Below, piece by piece: positions 1 through 8,960 of a DNA stretch of 34,498 bases. A program made the position numbers and the translations under genes. The DNA is taken from the NCBI GenBank assembly GCA_021323595.1, contig JAJPKR010000009.1, positions 1 through 34,498 of the forward strand, in the 5' to 3' direction. Source of the stretch: Terriglobia bacterium. GTDB taxonomy: Bacteria > Acidobacteriota > Terriglobia > Terriglobales > SCQP01. Position 1 is the stretch's first letter, and the number at the start of each line of letters is the position of its first letter. The notes below the pieces were generated by a model. That model was not told the DNA's origin, made no database searches, and saw nothing but the letters and a program-made list of their open reading frames with translations.

Positions 1-188
1 AGCGCGATTCCCTCCTTGTCTAGCGCCGGAGCAAAGCGCGACCCCATTATTCAGTTGTCAAACCGCAGCGGAGGCGCAGAAGGCGCGATCCGCGGAGGCT
101 ACCCCTGGGGGGCCTCGTAAGTAGGATTCGGTTTGGGCCAGCGGAGTTGGCCGGGATCGCTGGATAAGCGTTCAGCTAGAGGCTGGAT

Positions 189-208
189 GGCAGGCAGGAA
201 TGCCTGCC
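189..208. repeat. REP-like palindrome, copy 1
   Basis: The sequence GGCAGGCAGGAATGCCTGCC forms a perfect 8-bp stem with a 4-nt loop. Related copies lie at 251-270 and in the 8832-8934 cluster, always between genes. The flanking bases (T before, CCA after) are also shared with copy 2, so the unit is a little longer than the palindrome. Confidence 0.7.
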
Positions 209-250
209 CCATGGCTGTCGTTCGCAATGGGCGGCTAGCTAAAGGCAGTT

Positions 251-270
251 GGCAGGCGAGAATGCCTGCC
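251..270. repeat. REP-like palindrome, copy 2
   Basis: GGCAGGC and GCCTGCC form a 7-bp stem around a 6-nt loop (GAGAAT), followed by CCA as in copy 1 at 189-208. Confidence 0.65.
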
Positions 271-503
271 CCACGGCGACCCATGCGCGGTGTGAAGGAG
301 ATCTGAAGGAACAAAAGTAAGGTCCTGGAGCCTGGCGACTAAAGCGCGGCACGTCCCAGCCGGCGGGGTGGAGCGAGTCGTTCGGTTTCGGACACTGCAG
401 TTGCGAAAACGGACGGCACGACGCCGGAACCTCGCCCGAAGCCCTTGCCGCGCAAGCAATTCGCGACACGGTCCCGTGGCAACGCAAGTGCATTTCCACG
501 GAC

Positions 504-2951
504 ATGGCATGGGAAGATCTGCGGACGGCGGTTCGCATTTTTAACCGCAAACCGGGGTTGGCTCTCGCCGTGATCCTCTCGATCGGGTTAGGCATCGGCG
601 CCAACACCGCCATCTTCACGCTGGCCGACGCACTTTTGCTGCGGATGCCGGCGGGGATCCTGAGACCGGCGCGGCTGGCCGAAGTTTGGACGATCAGCCA
701 CGCGCCCAACTCGCCGCTGGGCGGGAGGCTGCCGGTCAGCTACCAGGACTTCGAATATTTTCGCGATCACAACCATACCTTTGCGAATCTCGCGGCCTAC
801 GCGGCATTTCTTCCCGCCACCCCATGGATTCGGAAAAGCGGCTCGACGGAGCTGCACGGCCAGTTGGTCTCGGCGAACTATTTCGCGACGCTGGGCGTGC
901 GGCCGGCGCTCGGGCGCGCCTTCGCGGCGAGCGAAGACCGCGTGATCGGCGGCAGCGCGGTGGCGGTGGTGAGCGATTCGTTTTGGCGGCGGCAGTTGGG
1001 CGGGACGCGAGCGGCGCTCGGACGGCAGTTGGATCTCAACGGGCACGAATTCACGATCATCGGCGTGGCCCCGCGCGGCTTCGAGGGCATGATCGCGGGC
1101 TTCGCGCCGGACTTTTGGGCGCCCATCACCATGGCCGACGCGTTGGGTGCGTTTCCCGGGCTGCTGACCCGCGGCGCTGCACGCGGGCTGTTTCTCATCG
1201 GGCGGCTGGCGCCCGGCGCCAGCCGCGGCGCGGCCGCGCAGGACGCCGACCGGCTCGCGCGCCAGCTCGACCGGCTGCATCCGGATACCGACAACAACTT
1301 GGATGCAACGGCGCTCGCGAGCGGGGCGCTGCCGGCGATCCTGCGCACCGACTTGGGAGCGCTGGGCGCGCTGCTATTGGCGGCCGTGGGGCTGGTGCTG
1401 CTGGTCGCTTGCGCCAACGCCGCGAATCTACAACTGGCACAAGCCTACGCACGACGGCGGGAATGGGCCGTGCGCGCGGCGCTCGGGGCGAGCCGCGGGC
1501 GCATCATGCGGCTGATGCTGACCGAGAGCGTGCTGCTGGCGCTGGCGGCCGGAGGGCTGGGCGTGCTGCTGGCGATCTGGCTGACGCCGGGGCTGCGCGC
1601 CCTGATTCCGGCATCGTTTTCGTTCGCGCCGAATCTGGCGCCGGATTGGCGCGTGTTCGCATATGCCCTGGCGCTGGCGGTGGCGGCCGGGCTGATTTTC
1701 GGCTTGGCGCCGGCGCTGGGGGCGGGACGGGCCAGCGTCATCGAGGACTTGAAGCCGGGCACGCCAGGGGCGGGAACGGCGCGGAGCCGGCTGCGCGGGT
1801 TTATGGCGGCCGGACAGCTAACCGTGAGTCTGGTGGTGCTCGCGGCCGCCGGCTTGTGCCTGCGCGGGATGCAGCGCGCCGAGAGGCTCGACCCCGGGTT
1901 CGATGCCGATCATCTCCTGGCCGTCAGCTTCAATCTCGCGCCCTACGGGTATCAAGCGGAGCAAGGCCGCGCGATGCTGCGCGAGTATGTGGCGCGGGCG
2001 GCGCGCCTGCCGGGGGTGCGCGCCGCCGCGCTGACCGACCACTTGCCGCTCGGCATCGAGGACGACACGGTGACCATCCAGGTGGCCGGCGTGGCGCCGC
2101 CGCCGGGGCAGCCGGGTTTTGCGATCGACGACGCCGAGGTTGGGCCGGGCTATTTCCGCGCCAGCGGCACGCCGCTGTTACGCGGGCGCGACTTCCGCGA
2201 GGCCGATGTGACCGCGGGCGACCGAATCGCGGTAGTCAACGCGACCCTGGCGCGGCGCTTCTGGCCGCGCGGCGACGCCCTCGGCGCGCAGTTCTACACA
2301 GGCTCAGGAGGGCAGCGGCAGGCCTGGCGCATCGTGGGCATCGCGGCGGACGGCAAGTACCGCAGCTTGCAGGAGCCGCCGACGCCGTTCCTGTACCGCC
2401 TGCACGAGCCGGAGACGCGGGCGACGGTGCTGCTGCGCAGCACGGGTTCGCCGGCGGCGCTCTCAAGCGCCGCGCGCGCGCTCGCGCGCGCTCTCGATTC
2501 GCGGCTGGCGCCGGCGATCGAGACCATGCGCGAGCACCTGGCGCCGCAGTCTTTCGCCTCGCGGCTGAGCGGCGTCCTGTTTTTGGGTTTCGGGGTGCTG
2601 GCGCTGGCATTGGCGCTGATCGGGCTCTACGGCGTCATCGCCTATGCGGCGGGGCAGCGCACGCGCGAATTTGGGCTGCGGCTGGCGCTGGGCGCGCGGC
2701 CTGCGGATCTGGCGCGCCTGGTGCTGCGCCAGGGTCTGCGGCTGGCGGCGGCGGGGTTGGGCGCGGGCTTGGCGGCGGCGCTCCTGCTGGCGCGGCTGCT
2801 GCGCGGCCTGCTGTTCGGCGTGAGCACGGCGGATCCGCTGGTGCTCGGCGCCGCGATTGTCTTGCTGGGAGCGCTGGCGCTGGCCGCGGCATGGATACCG
2901 GCGCGCCGGGTCAGCAGGGTGGATCCGGCGCAGGCGCTGCGGAGCGAGTGA
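504..2951 (+). CDS. ADOP-family ABC transporter permease (duplicated orphan permease)
   Basis: An inner-membrane protein of 815 residues in the FtsX/MacB permease superfamily. It has the duplicated layout typical of acidobacterial duplicated orphan permeases: an N-terminal membrane segment with the motif LGIGANTAIF (about 30-40), a periplasmic MacB-like core domain (about 50-240), three membrane segments (about 280-405), then a second unit with its own core domain and C-terminal FtsX segments (about 690-805). No ATPase gene is adjacent, as is usual for this family, so any partner ATPase and the substrate are unknown. The ATG at 504 is chosen because it places the family's usual N-terminus (DLRTAVR) at the start; the ribosome binding site is weak. 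The 3' end overlaps the convergent VWFA gene by 41 bases. Confidence 0.9.
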   Translation: MAWEDLRTAVRIFNRKPGLALAVILSIGLGIGANTAIFTLADALLLRMPAGILRPARLAEVWTISHAPNSPLGGRLPVSYQDFEYFRDHNHTFANLAAYAAFLPATPWIRKSGSTELHGQLVSANYFATLGVRPALGRAFAASEDRVIGGSAVAVVSDSFWRRQLGGTRAALGRQLDLNGHEFTIIGVAPRGFEGMIAGFAPDFWAPITMADALGAFPGLLTRGAARGLFLIGRLAPGASRGAAAQDADRLARQLDRLHPDTDNNLDATALASGALPAILRTDLGALGALLLAAVGLVLLVACANAANLQLAQAYARRREWAVRAALGASRGRIMRLMLTESVLLALAAGGLGVLLAIWLTPGLRALIPASFSFAPNLAPDWRVFAYALALAVAAGLIFGLAPALGAGRASVIEDLKPGTPGAGTARSRLRGFMAAGQLTVSLVVLAAAGLCLRGMQRAERLDPGFDADHLLAVSFNLAPYGYQAEQGRAMLREYVARAARLPGVRAAALTDHLPLGIEDDTVTIQVAGVAPPPGQPGFAIDDAEVGPGYFRASGTPLLRGRDFREADVTAGDRIAVVNATLARRFWPRGDALGAQFYTGSGGQRQAWRIVGIAADGKYRSLQEPPTPFLYRLHEPETRATVLLRSTGSPAALSSAARALARALDSRLAPAIETMREHLAPQSFASRLSGVLFLGFGVLALALALIGLYGVIAYAAGQRTREFGLRLALGARPADLARLVLRQGLRLAAAGLGAGLAAALLLARLLRGLLFGVSTADPLVLGAAIVLLGALALAAAWIPARRVSRVDPAQALRSE

Positions 2952-5202
2952 CGAGGCGCGGGCGGCGCGCGCCGCGGGCCGCGCCCGGGGCCGGCTCGTT
3001 GGCGGCGGCAGGCGCGGCGCCGGGCGCGGCGGGCGCGCGCACGAGCAGGGCGAAGCGGGGGAAGCGGAAGCGCGCGGCGGTCTCGTCAATGACGTTGACC
3101 TGGCAGACGTAGAGGCCCGGCGGCAGCTTGGCGAGCGGCACGTCGAGCTCGAAGACCGCAGCCTGGCGGCGCGGGTCGTTGACGCCGCGGCGGACGACCT
3201 CGGCGCTCTGGTAGCGCACGAGGCCGTCGCGCAAGAACTCGACATTCGAGCGCAGCTCGGCGGGCGCGCGGCGGCGGCCGGCGGCGTCGTACACCTCGAA
3301 ATAGATGTAGAGATGCTGGTTGGCGGCGAAGACGCGGGTGACGTCGGGGATCACCTGCTTGCCCTTCCAAACCAGCGGATTCTCGCCGCCGCCCGCCTTG
3401 ACCGCCTCGATGCGGTTGCCGACGAGGAGCGAGCTCATGGGCAGCTCGGCGGCGGCGCCGGGCGCGGCGGGCGCGAACGGGTCGGGCAAATCCAGCGAGG
3501 TCTCGAAGCTGCCGATCGTGCCGGTCTGGTTCTCGCGCACGATCATGCGCAAGCGATACCGGCCGGGCAGGAGCACGAAGCCGGTGTCGTACTGCAAATT
3601 CTTGCCGCGCAGCTCTCCCGGCGCGAGCTTGAGATTGAGGGTGTGGCGGATCTCGCCGACCTGCTCGCCGTCGGGCGCGCGCACGATGCCGGCGATCTCG
3701 AGCGAGGCGGCGCCGAGGCCCTTGCCGCCGCGGAAGGGAATCGCCGCGCCGGGCACGGCGAGCGAGACGGGCACGAACCAGCGGCGGCCGTCGAGGCGGA
3801 AGTAGCCGGTGGCGAGATACAGCGGCAAGTCGGTATCGGGCAGCGGGGCATCGAGCTCGTCTTGGATCTGGCGGGCCTTGTCTTCGCGCGTGAAATGGCG
3901 GTAGTCCTTGGCGGCGAAGTAGCCGGCGCGGTACTCGAGCTTCACGCCCGGCCGCAAGCACTGGACTTTGATGCGGCGGAAGCGGCCGTCCTCGCGGCGA
4001 TCCGTGCTGTGATAGCCGAGCACGTAATAGGCTTCGGTGTCTTGCTGCACGCGGGTGAAGACGCGGCCGAAGTCGTTGGTGTCGAGGAAGGCGCGGCCGC
4101 CGGTGTCGTTGGCGAGGGTGGTGAGGGTTTCTTGCGAGCTGAAGTTGCCGCCGAGGGCGTTGAGGGTCGCGGCGCCGGAGAAGGCGGCGACGCCGCGCAG
4201 GCTGGCGCTCTGCGCCTCGCCGCCCGGCGGCAGCGCTTGCAGGCCGCGAATGTCGAGGGGATAGACGGCGACGTTGTTCTTGACCAGGGCATCGGTGGCG
4301 GCGCGCAGGACGGATTGGTTTTCGATGCCGGTGCGGGTGAGGCCGGCGCTGAAATAGACGACCGACTTGCGCTGGTGGATGGCGCCCAGCATTTCGGCGA
4401 GGGACTCGAGGGCGGCCAATTCGCGATCGGTGTCGAAGATGTTGTACTCGGTGTCGTCGGGATTGAACGAGCCGCCGGTGTCGGGGGCGCCTTCGGCGCT
4501 GCCCGTGCCGCCCGCCTCGAAGCCTTCGCCAGAGGGCGCGTTCAAGGCGGCGAGGACGCGGTCGAGCAAGCCGCGGTCGGCGGTGAAATCGAGGTTGACT
4601 TGCAGCGACGTGCCGAGGCTGACGACGGCCACCAAGTCGGCGGGCGCCATTTGCCGGGCCACGTATTGCCGGGCGGCGGCGACGGCGGAGGCGACATCCC
4701 CGGGCTGCATCGAGGTCAGATCGAAAAACAGCACGATGAGGCGGCGATCGCGCGCCATCTCCGGCGCCGGCAGGCGCTGCTGCGGCGCCGGCAGCGCGGC
4801 GGCGGAAGGCGCGGGCGGCGCGGCCGCGGCTTCCACCAAGGGCGCGGCCGCGGCCTGCTCGTAGTCGAAGGAATCGATGGTTTGCGGCTTGCCGTCCTCG
4901 GTGATGCGGAAGTCGTTTTTCGTCAGGCCGCGCACCAGGCGGCCCTCCCGGTCGCGCACGGTGACGTTGACGACCACCAGCGCCGACGTCACCTCGATGT
5001 GATACGGCGTCCGCGGCGCTTGCGACTGGGCAGGCGCCGCAGGCGCTTGCGCCAGCGCGGTCATGGCCGCGAATGCCGCCAGCCCCGCCAGGAAGTGGTG
5101 GACGGGGCGATAAGCTTCGCAGGGCTTCGTTCTCCCACCCCAAGGCGCGCCGCTGCGCCTTGGGGACCCCGGGTCCGGCTGGCCGGGGCGGATCGGATCC
5201 AT
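2911..5202 (-). CDS. Secreted VWFA-domain protein of the acidobacterial type
   Basis: A protein of about 763 residues. A hydrophobic segment (FLAGLAAFAAMTALAQA) at about 40-56 resembles a signal peptide, followed by an immunoglobulin-like stretch containing VNVTVRDREG and DFRITEDGKPQ, which is characteristic of acidobacterial VWFA-related proteins. A von Willebrand A domain (RRLIVLFFDLTSM) follows; its metal site is the loose DxTSM form rather than DxSxS. The function of the family is unknown. The ATG at 5202 is chosen because GGAGG lies 9 bases upstream. This gives an unusually long n-region of about 38 residues, and roughly 27 of those residues are encoded by half of a dispersed repeat (5094-5173). 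The upstream frame stays open to 5541 but crosses the other half of the repeat. It lies on the same strand as, and downstream of, the TonB-dependent receptor gene. Confidence 0.82.
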   Translation of the reverse strand: MDPIRPGQPDPGSPRRSGAPWGGRTKPCEAYRPVHHFLAGLAAFAAMTALAQAPAAPAQSQAPRTPYHIEVTSALVVVNVTVRDREGRLVRGLTKNDFRITEDGKPQTIDSFDYEQAAAAPLVEAAAAPPAPSAAALPAPQQRLPAPEMARDRRLIVLFFDLTSMQPGDVASAVAAARQYVARQMAPADLVAVVSLGTSLQVNLDFTADRGLLDRVLAALNAPSGEGFEAGGTGSAEGAPDTGGSFNPDDTEYNIFDTDRELAALESLAEMLGAIHQRKSVVYFSAGLTRTGIENQSVLRAATDALVKNNVAVYPLDIRGLQALPPGGEAQSASLRGVAAFSGAATLNALGGNFSSQETLTTLANDTGGRAFLDTNDFGRVFTRVQQDTEAYYVLGYHSTDRREDGRFRRIKVQCLRPGVKLEYRAGYFAAKDYRHFTREDKARQIQDELDAPLPDTDLPLYLATGYFRLDGRRWFVPVSLAVPGAAIPFRGGKGLGAASLEIAGIVRAPDGEQVGEIRHTLNLKLAPGELRGKNLQYDTGFVLLPGRYRLRMIVRENQTGTIGSFETSLDLPDPFAPAAPGAAAELPMSSLLVGNRIEAVKAGGGENPLVWKGKQVIPDVTRVFAANQHLYIYFEVYDAAGRRRAPAELRSNVEFLRDGLVRYQSAEVVRRGVNDPRRQAAVFELDVPLAKLPPGLYVCQVNVIDETAARFRFPRFALLVRAPAAPGAAPAAANEPAPGAARGARRPRLVTRSAAPAPDPPC
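5094..5173. repeat. Dispersed repeat, left half, inside the VWFA coding region
   Basis: These 80 bases match 10873-10952 almost base for base, starting AGTGGTGG. They include a 28-base hairpin at 5138-5165 (11-bp arms CCCCAAGGCGC and GCGCCTTGGGG). The segment is read in frame as part of the n-region of the VWFA protein signal peptide. Confidence 0.85.
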
Positions 5203-5253
5203 CCGTGTATTCCTCCCGCCCCTCCCAGCCTGCGGCCTTGCCCTGCTGGCTTT

Positions 5254-5410
5254 TCCCACCCCAAGGCGCGCCGCTGCGCCTTGGGGGCCCCGGGCTCGCC
5301 CCGCTCCGGCGTAGTCAGCTGACAGGGACCCTTCCTGCGGAATTTCGCTGGTCTCCTTCTCAATCTCGGCTGGCGGGATTTTCCGTGGTGGACCCGGGGG
5401 CTGCCGCCAA
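5254..5410. repeat. Dispersed repeat, right half, upstream of the VWFA gene
   Basis: These 157 bases align without gaps to 10912-11068, with about 14 mismatches counted by eye (roughly 90 percent identity). The same 28-base hairpin recurs at 5259-5286, so the hairpin module is present twice in this copy. The 80 bases between the halves (5174-5253) are not repeated and carry the ribosome binding site and start codon of the VWFA gene. Confidence 0.85.
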
Positions 5411-5438
5411 TTGCGCGCGCGCAGGATCATCCTCATGG

Positions 5439-8400
5439 TCAGAAGCGATAGCGCGCCAGCAATTGCATGGCGCGCATCGGCCCGGCGGCGGTGACCTGGC
5501 CGAAGGTGGGAGAGTTGACGACGGTATCCACGCCGGTCCATTGCGGCGTGTTGAAGACGTTATTGGCTTCGAGGCGCAGTTCGAGCATGCGGTACTCGCC
5601 CAGGGCAATGGTTTTGCTGAGCGCGAAATTGAACACCAGCGAGCCGGGGCCGGGGATGATGTTGCGGCCAGCATCGCCGAATTCGCCGGGCGGCGGGACG
5701 GCGAAGGCGGCAGTGTTAAAAAATTCGGCGATGGAGGGAGCCGCGACGGCGAGCGGGCGGCCGGTGAGGTTGGGCCGCAGCGTGCCGTTGGTGCCGCGCG
5801 CCACGTCGCCGGGGTTGCCGAGCACGCGCGGGGTGAGCGGGGTGCCGGAGGCGATGGTGAAGTCGCCGCTCCACTGCCATTGGCCGAAGACGCGCGCGGC
5901 CCAGGAATCGCCGGCCAGCCAGCGGCGCTCCGGTCCCCAGGGCAGCTCGTAATCGAAGTCGCCCGTTAAGCGCTGGCGCACGTCGAAGCTGGACAAGCCG
6001 CGCTCGGCGGCGAGGTCGAGAGGATTCTGCGCGACGACGGTCGCGCCGCCGCCGATGGTGGAGGCGTCGTCAATGGATTTGGCCCAGGTGTAGGTGCCGC
6101 CGAGGGCGAAGCCGCCTTGCAGGCGCTTGCGCAGCCGCACCGAGCCGGCATGCAAGATGGAATCGCCGCCCGAGGTCTCCCACAAGAACGCGTCGACGCC
6201 GGGCAAGAGCAGGCCGAGCGGGCCGCGGTTCGGCGCGAGCGTCTGATCGAGGTTGGTGCCCTTGCTGCCGGAGTAGTCGAAGTTCAGGAGCAAGGTCGGG
6301 CGGAGCTGGCGCTGCAAATCGAGATTCCAGAGCTGCACGTAGCCGAGCCGGTAATTGGGATCGACGGCGAAGCCGTTGGTGATGACGCCGGGCGCGGGCG
6401 GAGTGAAGGCGGCGGCCATCGCGACCGGCGCCGCGACGGCGCCGATCACGGTTTGGCTGGTGGCGTAGGGCGGCTGCGCGGCGAGCTGCGTGGCGAGCGA
6501 GGCGTAGGCGCCGGTGTTGATATTGATGCCGTAGCCGCCGCGCAGGACGGTATTGCGCAGGGGCGACCAGGCGAAGCCGAAGCGCGGCTCGAAGCCGCCG
6601 CGGTCGGGGCGGATCAGGGCGAGCGGCAGGCGGCCGGAGTAGGGGCCGAGGCCGCCGGCGAGCACGGGCGCGACGGCGGCGAGCGCGGAGCTGGACGCGA
6701 ACTGGAGATCGAGATTCGCGAGGCGGTTGTATTTTTCGGTCAGCGGCGAGACGAATTCATAGCGCAGGCCCCAGTTGAGGGTGAAGTTGCCGCGCGCGCG
6801 CCAGTTGTCTTGCGCGAAGAGGTCCCAGGAGTCGCCGCGGAAATACTCGGCGCCGGCGCCGAAGTTGACCGACGCCTGCTGCGCCTCGCCGAGCAGGAAG
6901 TCGGCGAAATCGCTGCCGGTGCCGGGCGCGGGCGCGCCATTCACGAGGCGCGCGGTGTAGAGGCCGCTGAAGACGAACGAGCCGCGGGGGTTGGCGTCGG
7001 TTTCGGGGTTGACTTGCAGGCGGCGGAAATCGCCGCCGAAGCGCCAGAAATGCTTGCCGTGAAACCAGATCACGAAGTCGCTGAACGAGCCGGTTTGGTT
7101 GCGGACGAGCGAGGGGGCGACATCGTTGAGGCTGGTGAAGCTGCTGAAGGCCAGGCCGGGCAGGCCCCAATCGAAGGGGGCGGCGGCGATGCCGGTGATG
7201 CCGGCGGCGCCGGCGACGTTTTGCACGAAGGCGTAGAGGTTGGTGGTTTCGACGCGCTGGCGGTTGAAGACGACGCGCATGATGTTGGTGACGCGGCCGG
7301 CGCCGCGCACATACCCGACGTTGACGTTGAGGCCGCGCGAGCGAGTGAGGCCGGCGATGGTGGGCAAGGCGTTGGGCTGGGCATCGCGGCTGCCGCTGTA
7401 GTTGACGGCCAAGCTGAGGTTGTTGCGCGCGCCGCCGCGGCCGAAACCGGCGGGGGCGGGACCGAAGTTGTGCATCAGGCGCAGCGCCGCCTCGTCGCTG
7501 CTAGTCTTGGAAGTCGTCGCGTAATAGAAGTTCTGGGCGGCGCCGGGCAGATTGGGCGCGGGGATGAACGGCAAGAGCGCCTGCGCCACGGGACTGATCG
7601 CGGGCACAGCGTCGTTGGCGAGCGGCTGGCCGGTGGCGGGATCGTACAGCACGATCGGCTGGCCGGCGCGGGTGGTGGCGCCGCTGAAGTCGCCGGCGCG
7701 CTCGGCAACCGTGGGCACGGTGGAAAAGGCGGTGAAGGGACTGGAGGAGTGATTGCCGGTGACGTTCAAGAAGACGAAGGTCTTGGGGCTGTTGACGAGC
7801 TTGGGAATCACCAGCGGACTGCCCACCGCGAAGCCGAAGCGCTGCTGCAAGAAGGCGGGCTTGGGCGCGGGGACGCCGGTCAGGGCGAAGGGCCGGGCAT
7901 CAAGGGCGGAATCGGCTAGGGAGTAATAGAGCGAGCCATGCGGGCGATTGAAGTCGAAACCGCCGCGGCGGCGGGCGATGAAGATCATGGGTCCGCCGCG
8001 GAAGCCGCCGGGGCCGCCGCGGCCGGGCGGGCCGCCGGGGCCGTTCTGGCGAAAGCGGGCGAAGCGGCGCTCGGCGCCGGGGCTGAGCATGCCGGGCTCG
8101 GTCTGGCCCATGCGGCCGGCGATGGTGACGGCTTCGGTGGAGGTGTCGGCGGCGCCGTTCAAGCCGGGCACGGCGGCGCCGCCGGCGAGATTGGCGGCGT
8201 TGCCTTCTTCGAGATTGCTGAAGCCGGCGCCGCCGCCGGCTTCATTGTCTTGCAGCGTGAGATTTTGCGGTCCGGCGGCGCCCAAATCCGCGCCCGCGCC
8301 CGCGCGCGCGGGCGCGCCGGCGGCAGCTTGGAGGCGCGCCAGGAGCGTCATCTCGATGAGCACGCGGCTGCGGCCGGCGGCGACGGCGATGGTTTGGCCG

Positions 8401-8669
8401 CTGGGGGCGAAGCCGGCGAAGGTGGCCCGCAGCGCGTAGCGGCCGGGGGCGGGCAGATGCAATTCGAAGCTGCCATCGACGCCGGTGGCGGTGATGAAGC
8501 GCCGGTGGAGGGCGGCGCTGGCGGCGACGATGGTGACGCCGGGCAGGGGCGTGCGCCCGGAGAGCACCCGTCCGCTGAGGACCACGGGACCCGGCGGCGC
8601 TTGCGCGCGCAACGCCGCCGCGCCGCCGTATAGCAGCACGGCCATGCTGAAAATCGTGAACTTTCGCAC
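5439..8669 (-). CDS. Oar-like TonB-dependent outer-membrane receptor
   Basis: A protein of about 1076 residues in the outer membrane. After a signal peptide (VRKFTIFSMAVLLYGGAAALRAQ) comes a carboxypeptidase-regulatory-like beta-sandwich (VLSGRVLSGRTPLPGVTI, about 30-110), a low-complexity Gly/Ala-rich stretch, then a plug and a large beta-barrel ending in RYRF, with the terminal Phe typical of barrel proteins. Oar-like receptors are abundant in acidobacteria; the ligand cannot be read from the sequence. A GTG start at 8669 is chosen because GGAG precedes it and it begins the signal peptide; the ATG at 8708 adds 13 residues and has no ribosome binding site. The VWFA gene follows on the same strand after the repeat-containing gap. 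Confidence 0.88.
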   Translation of the reverse strand: MRKFTIFSMAVLLYGGAAALRAQAPPGPVVLSGRVLSGRTPLPGVTIVAASAALHRRFITATGVDGSFELHLPAPGRYALRATFAGFAPSGQTIAVAAGRSRVLIEMTLLARLQAAAGAPARAGAGADLGAAGPQNLTLQDNEAGGGAGFSNLEEGNAANLAGGAAVPGLNGAADTSTEAVTIAGRMGQTEPGMLSPGAERRFARFRQNGPGGPPGRGGPGGFRGGPMIFIARRRGGFDFNRPHGSLYYSLADSALDARPFALTGVPAPKPAFLQQRFGFAVGSPLVIPKLVNSPKTFVFLNVTGNHSSSPFTAFSTVPTVAERAGDFSGATTRAGQPIVLYDPATGQPLANDAVPAISPVAQALLPFIPAPNLPGAAQNFYYATTSKTSSDEAALRLMHNFGPAPAGFGRGGARNNLSLAVNYSGSRDAQPNALPTIAGLTRSRGLNVNVGYVRGAGRVTNIMRVVFNRQRVETTNLYAFVQNVAGAAGITGIAAAPFDWGLPGLAFSSFTSLNDVAPSLVRNQTGSFSDFVIWFHGKHFWRFGGDFRRLQVNPETDANPRGSFVFSGLYTARLVNGAPAPGTGSDFADFLLGEAQQASVNFGAGAEYFRGDSWDLFAQDNWRARGNFTLNWGLRYEFVSPLTEKYNRLANLDLQFASSSALAAVAPVLAGGLGPYSGRLPLALIRPDRGGFEPRFGFAWSPLRNTVLRGGYGININTGAYASLATQLAAQPPYATSQTVIGAVAAPVAMAAAFTPPAPGVITNGFAVDPNYRLGYVQLWNLDLQRQLRPTLLLNFDYSGSKGTNLDQTLAPNRGPLGLLLPGVDAFLWETSGGDSILHAGSVRLRKRLQGGFALGGTYTWAKSIDDASTIGGGATVVAQNPLDLAAERGLSSFDVRQRLTGDFDYELPWGPERRWLAGDSWAARVFGQWQWSGDFTIASGTPLTPRVLGNPGDVARGTNGTLRPNLTGRPLAVAAPSIAEFFNTAAFAVPPPGEFGDAGRNIIPGPGSLVFNFALSKTIALGEYRMLELRLEANNVFNTPQWTGVDTVVNSPTFGQVTAAGPMRAMQLLARYRF

Positions 8670-8960
8670 GAGAACTCCGCTCCCGCTGCGCGCACCGCTG
8701 GCAGGCATTACGCCGCGACGCGCGGCGCAGTTACAGGCGGGGCCGAGTCTGCGCCGCGGGGCGCCGGCGCGGGCTGCGGTGCGGCGCGGAGTTCACGATC
8801 GTGTAGTGAGGGCAGTGTCGCGAGCAAAGCTGGCAGGCAGGAACGCGTGCCCCCCGATTGGGCGCGAACACGGCGGGGAGGAATGCCTGCGCTGCGATGC
8901 GCCCGAGGGGTGGCAGGCTAAGGATGCCTGCGCCACGATGCGCCCGAAGACGCGGTGCGG
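8670..8960. other. Intergenic region with palindrome cluster
   Basis: There is no gene here. The part nearest kdsC (8832-8950) is filled with repeats; the part nearest the TonB receptor should hold that gene's promoter, but I see no clear -10/-35 pair. Confidence 0.5.
8832..8950. repeat. Cluster of REP-like palindromes and a direct repeat
   Basis: Variants of the palindromes at 189-270 occur at 8832-8851 (with a mutated right arm) and 8912-8934 (GGCAGGC and GCCTGCG arms). A direct repeat of about 26 bases, ATGCCTGCGC followed by CGATGCGCCCGA, occurs at about 8883-8909 and 8924-8949. The cluster sits just past the 3' end of kdsC. Confidence 0.65.

Larger units (their letters stand above)
1..503. 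other. Gene-free leader upstream of the ADOP permease
   Basis: I see no convincing coding region here; the open frames on both strands have no family resemblance. The stretch holds two short palindromes of one family (listed separately) and otherwise GC-rich sequence. No clear sigma-70 promoter or strong ribosome binding site precedes the gene starting at 504. Confidence 0.5.

Noticed and set aside
2857-5322. An 821-residue open frame antisense to the VWFA gene
   Set aside because: Low-complexity composition and no ribosome binding site; the opposite strand encodes a recognisable protein.
6117-7919. A 600-residue open frame antisense to the TonB receptor
   Set aside because: It is an antisense shadow of a GC-rich gene: Gly/Ala/Glu-rich with no domain, while the minus strand gives a clear receptor.
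8281-8320. GCGC-rich run inside the TonB receptor as a Z-DNA or repeat feature
   Set aside because: It is codon-level Ala/Gly/Arg coding in a low-complexity segment of the protein.
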